A DNA stretch of 64,000 nucleotides. Source: Syngnathus acus. Taxonomy: Eukaryota > Chordata > Actinopteri > Syngnathiformes > Syngnathidae. The position numbers were made by a program, and so were the translations under genes. Below are positions 1 to 10,800 of this stretch, in pieces. Location of the stretch: the NCBI RefSeq assembly GCF_901709675.1, contig NC_051101.1, positions 13,539,416 to 13,603,415 of the forward strand, read 5' to 3'. Below the pieces are notes generated by a model. The model saw only the letters and a list, made by a program, of their open reading frames with translations. It did no database searches and was not told the origin of the DNA. Position 1 is the stretch's first letter; the number at the start of each line of letters is the position of its first letter.

Positions 1-68
1 CAGGCGGGATAGATGGATGGATGGATGGACGAATGAATGGATGGATAGATGGACGGATGGATGGATGA
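1..68. repeat. (ATGG)n-type tetranucleotide microsatellite
   Basis: The left edge of the window is an imperfect run of ATGG/GATG units with a few GACG and AATG interruptions. The open frame running through it is only a consequence of the repeat and is not a gene. Confidence 0.85.
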
Positions 69-2200
69 GATTTCTTCAAGTGTGTCAGTGTGCACCTACT
101 TACTTGGATATTTTTGACGTTTCCCTTGATAACATACGCTGCACAATGTCACTATGTGGCCCACATTTTAGAGCACACACACACACACGTCTAATGAGAC
201 CCATCGCAACTATTAACAGCATCATGGGATATTTTTTAGACTACAGGTAACCATGTTTGAAAATTCTGGAGAATATCCAATTTCCAGTCTCATAAATGAC
301 AAAATTCACTCAATGACACACATAAATCTAATTGTTACTGAAAATCATGTATGATTAAAATAGAAAATATACATTTCATAGGAATCTATTTTTTTCTATC
401 GTCAAGGCTGCTATCGTAGCGATGAAGTGAAGGCCGCCTCATTTGGGTATACGACAGATTCACGTGGGAGATAGGAGGCGTGCGGTGGGGTGATTACCTG
501 GAATCGCTCAACAAATAAAACCAAATCGCAATCTTTCAAGGCCTTCTAAGCTTTAGTCATGTGTATGTGTACAGTCGCTCCACTCGGGGGTCAGGGTTGT
601 TGTCATGTGATGATGACAGAGTGTGTGTGTGTTGGGTCCTTGCCACTTTTAACCTTCTCATCTGCTGCGAGCAGTTATGAGCAAACCAGTGTGACGGTGT
701 CATCAAAACCATGGACACACACACAACTTCAAGGTAATTTGACATACAGCATGTGTGTGTCTGTGGAGGGGGGGGCGACAACCCCCCCCTTCCCGCCTTA
801 CACACACGTATCCTTTCTTATTTTTAGCACAGATCGAGTTTCCACAGCCCTCCCGGCAGCCTGGAGCAGCTCCCGAGTGTTTGGCAGCCCGAGTGGATCG
901 CAGGTCGGGAACGATGGCGCACCGACTTTAGTGCCAAGTCACTGTGATGCTCTGCTGAGGAATGAATACAAAATTCTACACCGTGGCAGGTAAACGCAAT
1001 CACATCGGGCATGCTTGTATTTGCAATCTAGATGTTAAATTGATCCTTTTTTTTTTTTAACCATTCGTCTTCATTACTCTCTGTTTACAAGTTTGGATGC
1101 AATTTCTTTGGCTGCTTTTCTTTTGTTTTATTTTCTTTCTTTTCCTCCTTTAGATAAGGTGACATGAACGTGAAAAGATGCTGCAGCAGGATGAAGGTGA
1201 GGAGCAATAATTACCCCTCATAAAGTCCTCCACTGGTCACTGATGACAATTTAATGATTTAAAAAGTTTTTTTCCTTGTGTATAGAGGAAGTCATATATT
1301 GTGAGCTATATTTTGGAAGGGAAAAATATTTTTGAATAAAAAGACATTTAACTCAATTTTTTGGGGTGATATTGTTCCAGAAAACATATTTTTGATGAAA
1401 ACTTTAATATTTTTAACCATTCTTATATTTTCCAGACCAAAAAAATGACATTTTGTAGACAGAAATTCTGAAACGGTGAGGTGAAGTGATGCAGTGTGAT
1501 GATGTTAAGGAGCAACATTTCACTTAGTAAGTCCTCCGTTGGTTCTGCTGGCTTCGTTAGCTAAAGTACACTCTTCGTCAGAGGTTTGTTAGATTTATGA
1601 TATCCATCAAACGTTCTTGCGAGGACCACATTCTTTCCATGCACCTCAGGCTGCCCACCCTTGGGCTTAAACGCATTATGTTATTGCCACTGTGTTGACA
1701 TTTAGGAGGCTCTATGTGTGTCACAAATAGACTATTTATTAAGATCTCTTCCACGAAGGCTGGCAAAGGCCCACTGCCACGCATTTGAGTCACTTGACAA
1801 GGGTAGCAATTATAGCGACTGCACGACTCCAGGTTGAGCTTTAGGGGTCGCTGTTTTGCTTAGGTCAATAACATGTTATGTTTATTAGACTCACTACCGC
1901 GATAGTTACGACAATATTTATTGTTGAGAACTAGTACCTGAACTTAAATATTGCCAATGGTTTTCGTTAGTTGACTCGAACAAGTCATTTTGGAAAGTTA
2001 GGTCAAGTGCTGCGTCCTTCCAACCTCCTGTTTTGCCTTTTGTCTTGTTTATTTGCATAGTATGGCACTCCATGTGGATTTATCTAACACATAACTAGTT
2101 TTAGTATTGATGAATAAAGTAAAAAATGAAGCGGAGTAGATCATTATGTCTGATCCTACACACATACGCATTTATTCGCATTTACACGCAAGCAAACTGA
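69..2200. other. Intergenic DNA with no recognisable gene
   Basis: This stretch holds short CA/TG tracts (around 177, 620 and 755), poly-T runs and AT-rich filler. Short open frames exist on both strands, but none has a recognisable protein motif, and several are made of TG/CA repeats. I see no exon with a clear acceptor and donor. Confidence 0.5.
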
Positions 2201-2213
2201 ATGTTTTCGGAAA

Positions 2214-2670
2214 GTGGCTCGAGTTGCGGCAGACTGTTATTTCTAGGAGCGAACCAAAAAGTTTACTAGGGGGAGGCTCGTCTTGTTATTCGATTTTTTG
2301 CTTCATCTAATGCTACAATGCTCTACTCTACATTAATTAATTTGCCATACAGTTCAATTTACTATTCAAAGAAAAGCAAGTAGGGGCGAAACTTGTCGCC
2401 AAGTAAGTCAATATTTTATAGTCGCATTCCCCACCCACCTACAAATACTAATGTTCGCGTTCGTTCGCCCGTCTCTGAGGCGACAGTTATTTCCCGGACT
2501 GAACCAACAAGTTTACTAGAGGGGTGCCCATTTTTCCGTGTTACTTTTTGTCTTATCTAATTACTCGTTGTTGGATTACGCACGAATTAATAGGTCATAT
2601 ATTAGATTTTACTATTCATCAAACTTTATATTTGGTGATTAAAGTTAAGAACAAGAAGTAAGTCAATTAT
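2214..2670. repeat. Diverged tandem duplication (about 250-bp period)
   Basis: Two segments, about 2214-2420 and 2475-2670, share the same order of short blocks at a shift of about 250-255 bases: GAACCAA-AA then AAGTTTACTAG, then CTTATCTAA-like, GAATTAAT-like, TTTACTATTCA and AAGTAAGTCAAT. They are clearly diverged, so this is an old local duplication or two copies of one unclassified interspersed repeat. Confidence 0.5.
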
Positions 2671-2859
2671 TCATCGTCCTAATAACCCCTACGCAAACGC
2701 AAACTCATTGCCCCCCCAGCCGACAACAGTCAGTAAGCTCATCCATTTAACTGTTCTCAGCTTTTCTTCTGCGATAACGCCTTTTATTGAGATGTTTTAA
2801 ATGTAAAAATGGTGGAAGTTGACTCCCTTTAGTTCGTCTTCCGACTTGTGGGGGGAGGG

Positions 2860-3160
2860 TGGATAACGGCGGCGGCTGCCCCCCCAAACAAAGAAGTCGA
2901 CGCAGGGGTTTAGGAGAAGAAAAAGTTGGCCCAAACTTTCGTTTGGTGCTGCTAGCTTGGCCGGTGGAGTTGAACGGTTAGCCCCGGCGGATGCGCTCCT
3001 CGTCGGCGGGGCGAGCTTCCGCACCATCATGCTGATGTGCTCCGTTGAAAAAGTGGATTTTAACATCACGTCACGGGCCGTCGCTCGGCTCGTCTTCGAG
3101 GCCGAACACGACCACCGGAATGGGGGAAATTCGTCGAACGGCAGGTACGGCTGAAGAGAA
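2860..3160. promoter_or_regulatory. CpG-rich block, possible upstream promoter or exon
   Basis: CpG density rises sharply over about 300 bases in otherwise AT-rich DNA. On the + strand an open frame (from 2957) runs to AACGGCAG followed by GTACGG, a plausible donor at 3145. On the - strand an open frame also crosses the block after a CTTCAG acceptor-like site near 3154, and a second - strand frame stops inside it. I cannot tell whether this is a distal 5' exon of gramd1a, an exon of another gene, or only a CpG island. Confidence 0.3.
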
Positions 3161-3540
3161 ACAAGACGCTGAGTTTTTACTGGGTGCTTGGGGTAAACTA
3201 TTAACGTGGTGCATAATAGTACGGGCTATCTTATATATGCATTGATTGTAAAGTCTATTTGCAAGATTAGGTTGGTCAAACATGTCCGTGCTAAGATTCT
3301 TCTTGTTCAAACACGAGAGCAAACAGTGCTTGCTCCACTGTGTCCCATAGTCACACATACTGGTGGCCTTCATTGGGTGTTGTTTATATATTTACAAGGA
3401 TTTTTTTCTTTTCTTTTTTTTTATTTTTATTCAATTTTATCATAAGTCTATAACGTGGCGTTGCCTTGACTTACGAATCTATTCGTTCCACGATAACGAT
3501 CACTACTCAAAACGCTCGTATCTCAAATCATCTTCCCCAA

Positions 3541-3541
<1 letters not shown>

Positions 3542-3594
<53 letters not shown>
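3542..3594. repeat. (TG)n microsatellite
   Basis: An almost uninterrupted TG dinucleotide run of about 53 bases. The long Cys-Val or His-Thr open frames across it are artefacts of the repeat. Confidence 0.95.
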
Positions 3595-3597
<3 letters not shown>

Positions 3598-3599
3598 TG

Positions 3600-4469
3600 T
3601 TTCAAACACACCATGTTGATGTGTTTTATTGCTTCTTTTTTGCTGGAATGTTTCCTATGACCTTGTTGAGTGTTCTCCCGCATGCACTTTGGAGCTTTCT
3701 TGGACTTGTTTTGAGTGTCCTCAAATGTCATGTAATACTCACAACAGGAAGTGGGTGCTCTCAAATTCCCCCCCTTCCCTGCAATAAAGTCCTTGCCTTC
3801 CTGGCCGGGAGCAAGATTTCATTACGGCAAAATCCATGTCATGTCGTCCGGGGTTGGCAAACTACAGCCTGTGGGTCAGTCATGGAGCTTTAAAGATACC
3901 CCAGAGAAACTGTATATTTGATCTATGATTAGCCTTCACACAAAGCTCAGTAAAGGCGGGATATTGCTACAACTCATTCTTGCTATGTCGGTGCAGAACA
4001 GTGTCTTAGTGTCTGTGACTTTGAGTGTGTATGGCCGGATGTGGGCGTCAACAGGGAGAGTTTTGAGGTCAGGTTAGCTTGCGAACACGATATTAGCTAG
4101 GACTTTTGTTTGTCATCAAATTGTTCCAGTTAATCCAATAAGATAAAGTCATTAGCTCAGTGGAGGACTTTATTGACATGTTCTTTATCTGAAGCTCCTC
4201 TTTTATAGCGAGTCTGACGACAGCTTGCATTGTGAGTGCTGCAAAGTCTTTTCACCCCTCAGGTGTTTTACCTCCGAGTTCACAAAGATGACACTCGTGA
4301 AGCAACCGTGATGGCGGAGAGCTTTGAGGAAACCATGCATGGAAAGATGGTGGACGTCCCGAACACGACACGCTTATTGTGAAGAATGACTGAATTCTTT
4401 GGGATGGCATTTCCCATGGCGGCGCACTCGACGGGTCTGGACTTTTAACGAGCGTTCCCGAAAACGATC
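3600..4469. other. Upstream region of gramd1a long first exon
   Basis: No separate gene is visible. Near 3851-3890 the string GGGGTTGGCAAACTACAGCC resembles the end of an old hAT-type repeat, but I see no matching partner end. The last 270 bases are mixed GC and probably include the 5' UTR and core promoter of the long gramd1a transcript. I see no clear TATA box. Confidence 0.35.
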
Positions 4470-4840
4470 ATGTCCTCCGCTCGGCCCGTCCCGACACTGA
4501 GCATCCTACCCCCTTCCTCCGACACAGAATCCTGGTCCCGATCGCCCAGCCCCCGGCCCAACCGCACTGGCCGCCACCTGCGCTCCTACCGCACCGGCCG
4601 CAGCCGGACTAGGAAGCGGAGTGCGGACAAGCGCTCGGGAACCCCGCAGATTGTAATTGAGGAGGAAATTGGCCCTGCACCCTCTGAGGGCCCTCAGATA
4701 AGAAGTGAGGAGCAGGGCCGGGACCAGGACCTCCTGTTGCCGCCGTGCCAAACTTGGTCGCGTAGCCCCTCTCCCAGCCGGCGCTCTCGGTGGTCCCTCA
4801 GGAGCCTGCTGGGCAGGGACTCTGACTGGGACAGCTGCAG
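4470..4840 (+). CDS. gramd1a: gramd1a long first coding exon
   Basis: An open frame of 123 codons plus two bases ends at a good donor (AG then GTTAGT). Its phase (2) is the one needed by the exon at 9342, so it can replace the short MFD exon and add about 121 residues. The peptide is basic and rich in Ser-Pro and Ser-Arg, and is probably disordered. The start is the first ATG of the frame. I do not know a mammalian counterpart for this extension, so its use is inferred from open frame and phase only. Confidence 0.6.
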
Positions 4841-7800
4841 GTTAGTGTGCTAGACAGAGCAACCCTTGTGATGTCACTTTTGACCTTTCTTTTTTTTTTT
4901 TTTTTAAAGCCACCATAGCATGCTGTAATTTGACTCAAATGAAGCGTGGCAGTGAAGGGAAAGTAATGATAGAAATGAAAGTGTGCTCTTGTTGCACAGT
5001 ACATAAGGTCGGCTCACCGGGAACAGAAGGTCTGCGCGACATGCTCTGTGGGAATTTTGTGGGTTCCTGTATGGAGGACTGTAAACCAAACATAAGGGAG
5101 TTACTAACAGCTAAAGTGAAACTGAGCAGACATTGCTTTTGTCCATCGTTTAAATGTGGATCGTTATTTCCAAGTCACTTAGTCAACTCAGTGAGGGTCA
5201 CAACAAACCGGGAGGCGGGGCTACAAGCACCCTTCTCCAGAATCATGACATCACCCTCGGCCAATTGGAGCTTGCCTCTCATCCGGTGATGTCACGCTGG
5301 CCCAATGGAAGGGGGTTCTGAATGGTGTGGGTGATCCCCCTCCCCTCTTCACGTCTTTCTGCATCAGCTTTATTGACTCCATACAGTACATTCTCTCAGC
5401 TCATGTATAATGTCCACACTTTGTCCACTGCGGGGCATAGACGTAGAAGATCATTGTCAGTTTGTGAAATATGCAAAAAGAAATCCTATATACTGGATGG
5501 TTAAGATATGTTGGGGAAGTCAGGATAAATAATGATGTTTTACAAAAGCTATTAGTGGAATATGCGATAGGGCAATACAAATAGGTGCAGCGTAAATGGG
5601 TTCAAATACAGTAGATTTAGATTTTTTTTTCTTGCTCAAATCCACAGGAAGTTGAAGCTACCTCCTGTTTTGCTTTCTGTACAAGAACAAAATGGTGGGA
5701 ATAAGAGGAAAAGGGACCCGACCCCTGGTTAGTCTCAGAACCACGTGGTCATCGCTTTCTTTGCCGCAATATGAAAACTACGTTCTTGTTGTCAGGAAGG
5801 AAGAGGCGCTCATCATTTCCTGTCATTTTGACAGAAACTCTCGCGGTCGGTGCTCAACAGGAAAGCAGATTACACGCAGAGAGACTGAGACTGCTGGATT
5901 ATGTTGTGTACTCTAATCCAGAGCGATGTACATAGATTGAGGGTGATTTAAATCCAACAGCAATGAATTGTGCAAAATCTTAGACCACACAAAAAAATGC
6001 AAATCTTATGGAAATAAATTCATTACTTGCGAATGTCACATAACCAAACAGTTGTGTGATGTCATTTTCAGTCGACAGCAAGTGGCAAAATGGCCGCCCC
6101 GTGAGCCGCTTAGAAACAGTTGGAAAACTTGTGATCCACAAACGCAGTATAAATGAAAATGTCTTGTTTAGACTAGTGGGGTACATTTTTGAGTTGGACT
6201 CCTTAAATTGGAAAAATTGGGACTATGAGTCCCAAAAATGTTCATGTTTCCAGCATTGCTTAGTTGTTGTTTTTTTCAAATCTGCTTTGTAACAACTTGA
6301 TGTGTGTCGTTAGCATGTCCGCTCTGGACAAAATGTATTGGGACACATCCTAACACTTGCATCTTCTGATGAGATCTGAGATGTTTCCCTAACTCTTGTC
6401 ACTTGATGGTGACAGCAACTCCATCAGCATTGATTAATTGTATTTTAAGTGTGAAATTTAGACATATCTTTTCGGAGCTGCGTGTAGTGGGCTCTTATCT
6501 GTGGCCCCCAGTCACCAAAATGTTTATCATAGCCCACCCACCCATCCTCCCTCCCTCCTGGGCATGAAGCCGCACCTCCTCCCCCATCTGTGCGCTGTGG
6601 GGATTACGGATGGACGGCAGCCCGTCGGCGGCTCATCCTGCGCAGGCAGCCGTCGTCTGTCCGCGAAGGGCGTCGACGACGGCGATGGTGGGATACTAGC
6701 ATCCCTCACGTCCCCGCCGGATGTTCGCTCCAACCCGGCTTCAACGACGAGGAGAAGCGCTCGTTTGTTTGTTTTTCGGATCCCCTCTTGGGACCGTGAA
6801 CACCTCATGACATGTTCGAGTAAGTCATTCGACGGCGGCTGGGATGAGGGGCGTTTCACATAGTCCCCCTTTTTGGAACGATTCGCATGGAATTACAACC
6901 AAAACGAACATTTCGACTCAATATCTAGCCATTCTTGCGCGTTATTTGTACCAAACGCAAGTGGTGCGTTCACGTGAATCTCGGTCGCTCAGCGGTCATC
7001 CGGTCACAGACTCCCCCACCCTCCTCTCGTCGCCGAGTACAGGAGCCTCCATCCCCCCCAAAACGGTCTTTTTATTTTATTTTTTGACCGTGAAATGAGC
7101 CCCCATGTCACGGTGCCTCCATCCCGTGTGTTTTTGTTGGTTTCTTCGATCCACGTCGCTTGACACGATTAGCTTAGTTGTTGTTTTTTTCAAATCTGCT
7201 TTGTAACAACTTGATGTGTGTCGTTAGCATGTCCGCTCTGGACAAAATGTATTGGGACACATCCTAACACTTGCATCTTCTGATGAGATCTGAGATGTTT
7301 CCCTAACTCTTGTCACTTGATGGTGACAGCAACTCCATCAGCATTGATTAATTGTATTTTAAGTGTGAAATTTAGACATATCTTTTCGGAGCTGCGTGTA
7401 GTGGGCTCTTATCTGTGGCCCCCAGTCACCAAAATGTTTATCATAGCCCACCCACCCATCCTCCCTCCCTCCTGGGCATGAAGCCGCACCTCCTCCCCCA
7501 TCTGTGCGCTGTGGGGATTACGGATGGACGGCAGCCCGTCGGCGGCTCATCCTGCGCAGGCAGCCGTCGTCTGTCCGCGAAGGGCGTCGACGACGGCGAT
7601 GGTGGGATACTAGCATCCCTCACGTCCCCGCCGGATGTTCGCTCCAACCCGGCTTCAACGACGAGGAGAAGCGCTCGTTTGTTTGTTTTTCGGATCCCCT
7701 CTTGGGACCGTGAACACCTCATGACATGTTCGAGTAAGTCATTCGACGGCGGCTGGGATGAGGGGCGTTTCACATAGTCCCCCTTTTTGGAACGATTCGC

Positions 7801-10800
7801 ATGGAATTACAACCAAAACGAACATTTCGACTCAATATCTAGCCATTCTTGCGCGTTATTTGTACCAAACGCAAGTGGTGCGTTCACGTGAATCTCGGTC
7901 GCTCAGCGGTCATCCGGTCACAGACTCCCCCACCCTCCTCTCGTCGCCGAGTACAGGAGCCTCCATCCCCCCCAAAACGGTCTTTTTATTTTATTTTTTG
8001 ACCGTGAAATGAGCCCCCATGTCACGGTGCCTCCATCCCGTGTGTTTTTGTTGGTTTCTTCGATCCACGTCGCTTGACACGATTGATGCTAATTTCTCCA
8101 TGTTGCTTATTCGCTAGCCGTCGCTGTCCGAATGAATGGATTTACATCAGAGGTGACAAATTATGAATATTCGTCTTATTATCAGACGTTATGAAGGTAT
8201 TGCGTGGTCGTTGTAGTTGTTGAGTGTCATCAGAAGCGGGAGCACGTTGTAAACTAACGCTGACACCGATTCTCAACACTAAGTCCCTATAATAGGCTTG
8301 TCAACATGGTAGGTAGGATTCAGCCATTGAATGTAAAGTTTATTTGTGGTACTTTACTCAATAAGGTCACAAATGAAGCAGCAATACACAGTAATAAACA
8401 TTGTCCTATTCGTGACATTCATGATTTGAGAATTCAAATTGACATTGCAAAGGCAGAATATTTGCGTTGGATCTCATTAGACTACTACATTTTGCCTAAT
8501 TTTATGCCTGATGAATGGTCATTGTTGACATGGTCAAATTTTACATGTGCACTGCAAGCTGAGTGTTGATGGAGTCTTTGCCCAAATATGTTTTTTTTTT
8601 TGGTTGTTGCTCTGAATGTGGCGAATAAGTGCTCACTACTCCCCCAGCCTCAGTTCTGAGGCTTTCGATGCAAATCTCTTGTGCAATTTGCATGCAGGTC
8701 GTTTTATGTACTCTGCCAATGCAAACGCAGCCAAATTGTACTTGTCAATCGAATTGTACAAAGAAATAGAATGTCACCTAATGAAATGATCGGGGGGAAA
8801 AAATAATTTGACACTATTGCAATGATCCATAAGTTGTATAGCCAATTTTTTAAAACATCTTTTTTGAGGGGTTAAGTAAAAATCAATAGCAAGTCAGCTT
8901 TTTATCGTATTTACAAAAAGTGCACAAAAGATGAGTTTTTCCATTGAGGTTCAAAAGAAATGTTTTTGAACCACAAATAGGCAATGTTTTGCTATAAAAG
9001 CCAAACTCTGCTTTTCACAAATGAGAAAAATGTACCTAAAAAATCCAAATAGGGGACGAGAGTTAACGTTTAAGCTGATTTTTGCTTCGTGTTTTGTATG
9101 GACCTCAAATGTTAGGAATTTTTTGGGGCCGTCTCGCTTGAAAGTGGGATCGTCCTCCTTATCAGTCAAAATTGGTTCAGGCTGATAAAAGTGCCCCCTG
9201 TGTGGCCTTCCCTTTGCATTTAGTGGCTATTGTCAAACAGGAAGCTCGCTCTTTGCCTTCTTGTCGCGTGCTCTTTGCCATCTAATGAAAAATTCACCTT
9301 TTTTTTTTTTTTTTTTTGGTTCTGTTCTTTTTTTTTTGCAGCACCGCCAGTAACTCTCCACGCAGCACTCCAGGTAGCTCACCCTCCTTGCGTCGGCGGG
9401 TGCTTGGGGGCGGCCGGGCCAGCGAGAGCGAGGGAGGGGGGGAGAAGAGCAGTGGAGGAGGGGGAGGAGGAGGCGGGGGGGGCTCAGACAGCCCCCTGCC
9501 GTCCATACCGTCGGCGTCGTCGCTTACGTCGGCCTACCCGATTGCCTCTCGACATTTCAAGAGCAATGCCAAGGTGAGATTACGAGGAGTACAGCTCCAG
9601 AAACATCCCAGTGTGATTCAGCGCCACGCGAGAACGTCATTTAATGAGCATCAACAAACGTTATGCTTTTTTTGTGGGACGAATATGTCACCCACATATT
9701 TATTGTTCTAATAATTGTCTTTGTCTTTGCAGAAAATGCAAAGCTGGTACAATGTGAGTATCCCTTTCCATCCCTTTTTTTTTTTTTTTTTTTTTGGAGG
9801 GGTGTCTTCATTGATACCAGCCAAAGCTCCTTTGTTCCTCTCCGTCAGGTCCTCAGCCCCACGTACAAGCAACGGAACGAGGACTTCCGTAAAATCTTCA
9901 AGAAGCTCCCGGACACGGAACGACTCATAGTGGGTGAGTACCGAAGAATCAACGAACGTCCTTGACTTGAGAGCTTTGAGTCCACTGAACGCTCATCTTG
10001 TTTCTTTTCTCCCCCCAACCCCCCCGCAGACTACTCGTGTGCTCTCCAGAAAGATATCCTGCTTCAGGGTCGCCTGTATCTGTCTGAGAACTGGCTGTGT
10101 TTCTACAGCAACATATTCCGCTGGGAAACCACTGTGAGCGCTCGCTGCGTTATTTGCGGATCGCTCGTTGCTGATAAAAGTCACACGCACATACTTCAAG
10201 ACACAACAGCCGGCCGGCCGGGTTAAACAATGTCAATCATCTACTTCCTACTACAGGCAGGATTATTTCATAGCATAGAAAAATGTAGCATTCATTTCTA
10301 GGTCAGGGTAATGGATTTTTTTCCGCTGACATTTTTCCATCCATCAAAACCATACGCTACGTTTCTGGCTTTGCAGATCACTATCCTGCTGAAAGACGTG
10401 ACCTCCATGACCAAGGAGAAGACGGCCAAGCTCATTCCCAACGCCATCCAGATCAGCACGGACAATGAGAAGGTCAGCCTTAACTCGCACGCGCTTATTT
10501 GATAAGAGTCCGTCTAAAAAAACAAGCTGAGTCGGCGCCATAGGACAGCCAACTGATCTTTTCCTTCCTTCCCGTTGAAACGCTCAGCACTTCTTCACCT
10601 CTTTTGGCGCGCGGGATCGCAGCTTTATGATGATTTTCCGCCTGTGGCAGAACGCGCTGATGGACAAGGTACGAGCGATCAGCAGCTCGCTGCTTTTACT
10701 CGCTGAGTACAAACGGGCCGGTCATGTGAGAGTAATATTTTCTACATGGTTGCAGTCGTTGTCCCCCAAAGAATTGTGGCATATTGTGCACCAGTGTTAC

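Noticed and set aside
3846-3890. Possible complete hAT transposon starting near GGGGTTGGCAAACTACAG
   Set aside because: Only one end-like sequence is visible, with no inverted partner or 8-bp flanking duplication, so it is at most a remnant.
3363-3893. 176-codon + strand frame with a Cys-Val run
   Set aside because: Most of the frame is the TG microsatellite and poly-T. It has no gene-like features.
6501-7777. Pairs of identical 60-120-codon open frames on both strands in the duplicated block
   Set aside because: They are CpG-rich frames from the same duplicated promoter region. None has splice signals or motifs, and several overlap each other on opposite strands.
9294-9506. Poly-proline open frame on the - strand
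   Set aside because: It is the antisense of the glycine/serine-rich gramd1a exon 2 plus a poly-T tract.
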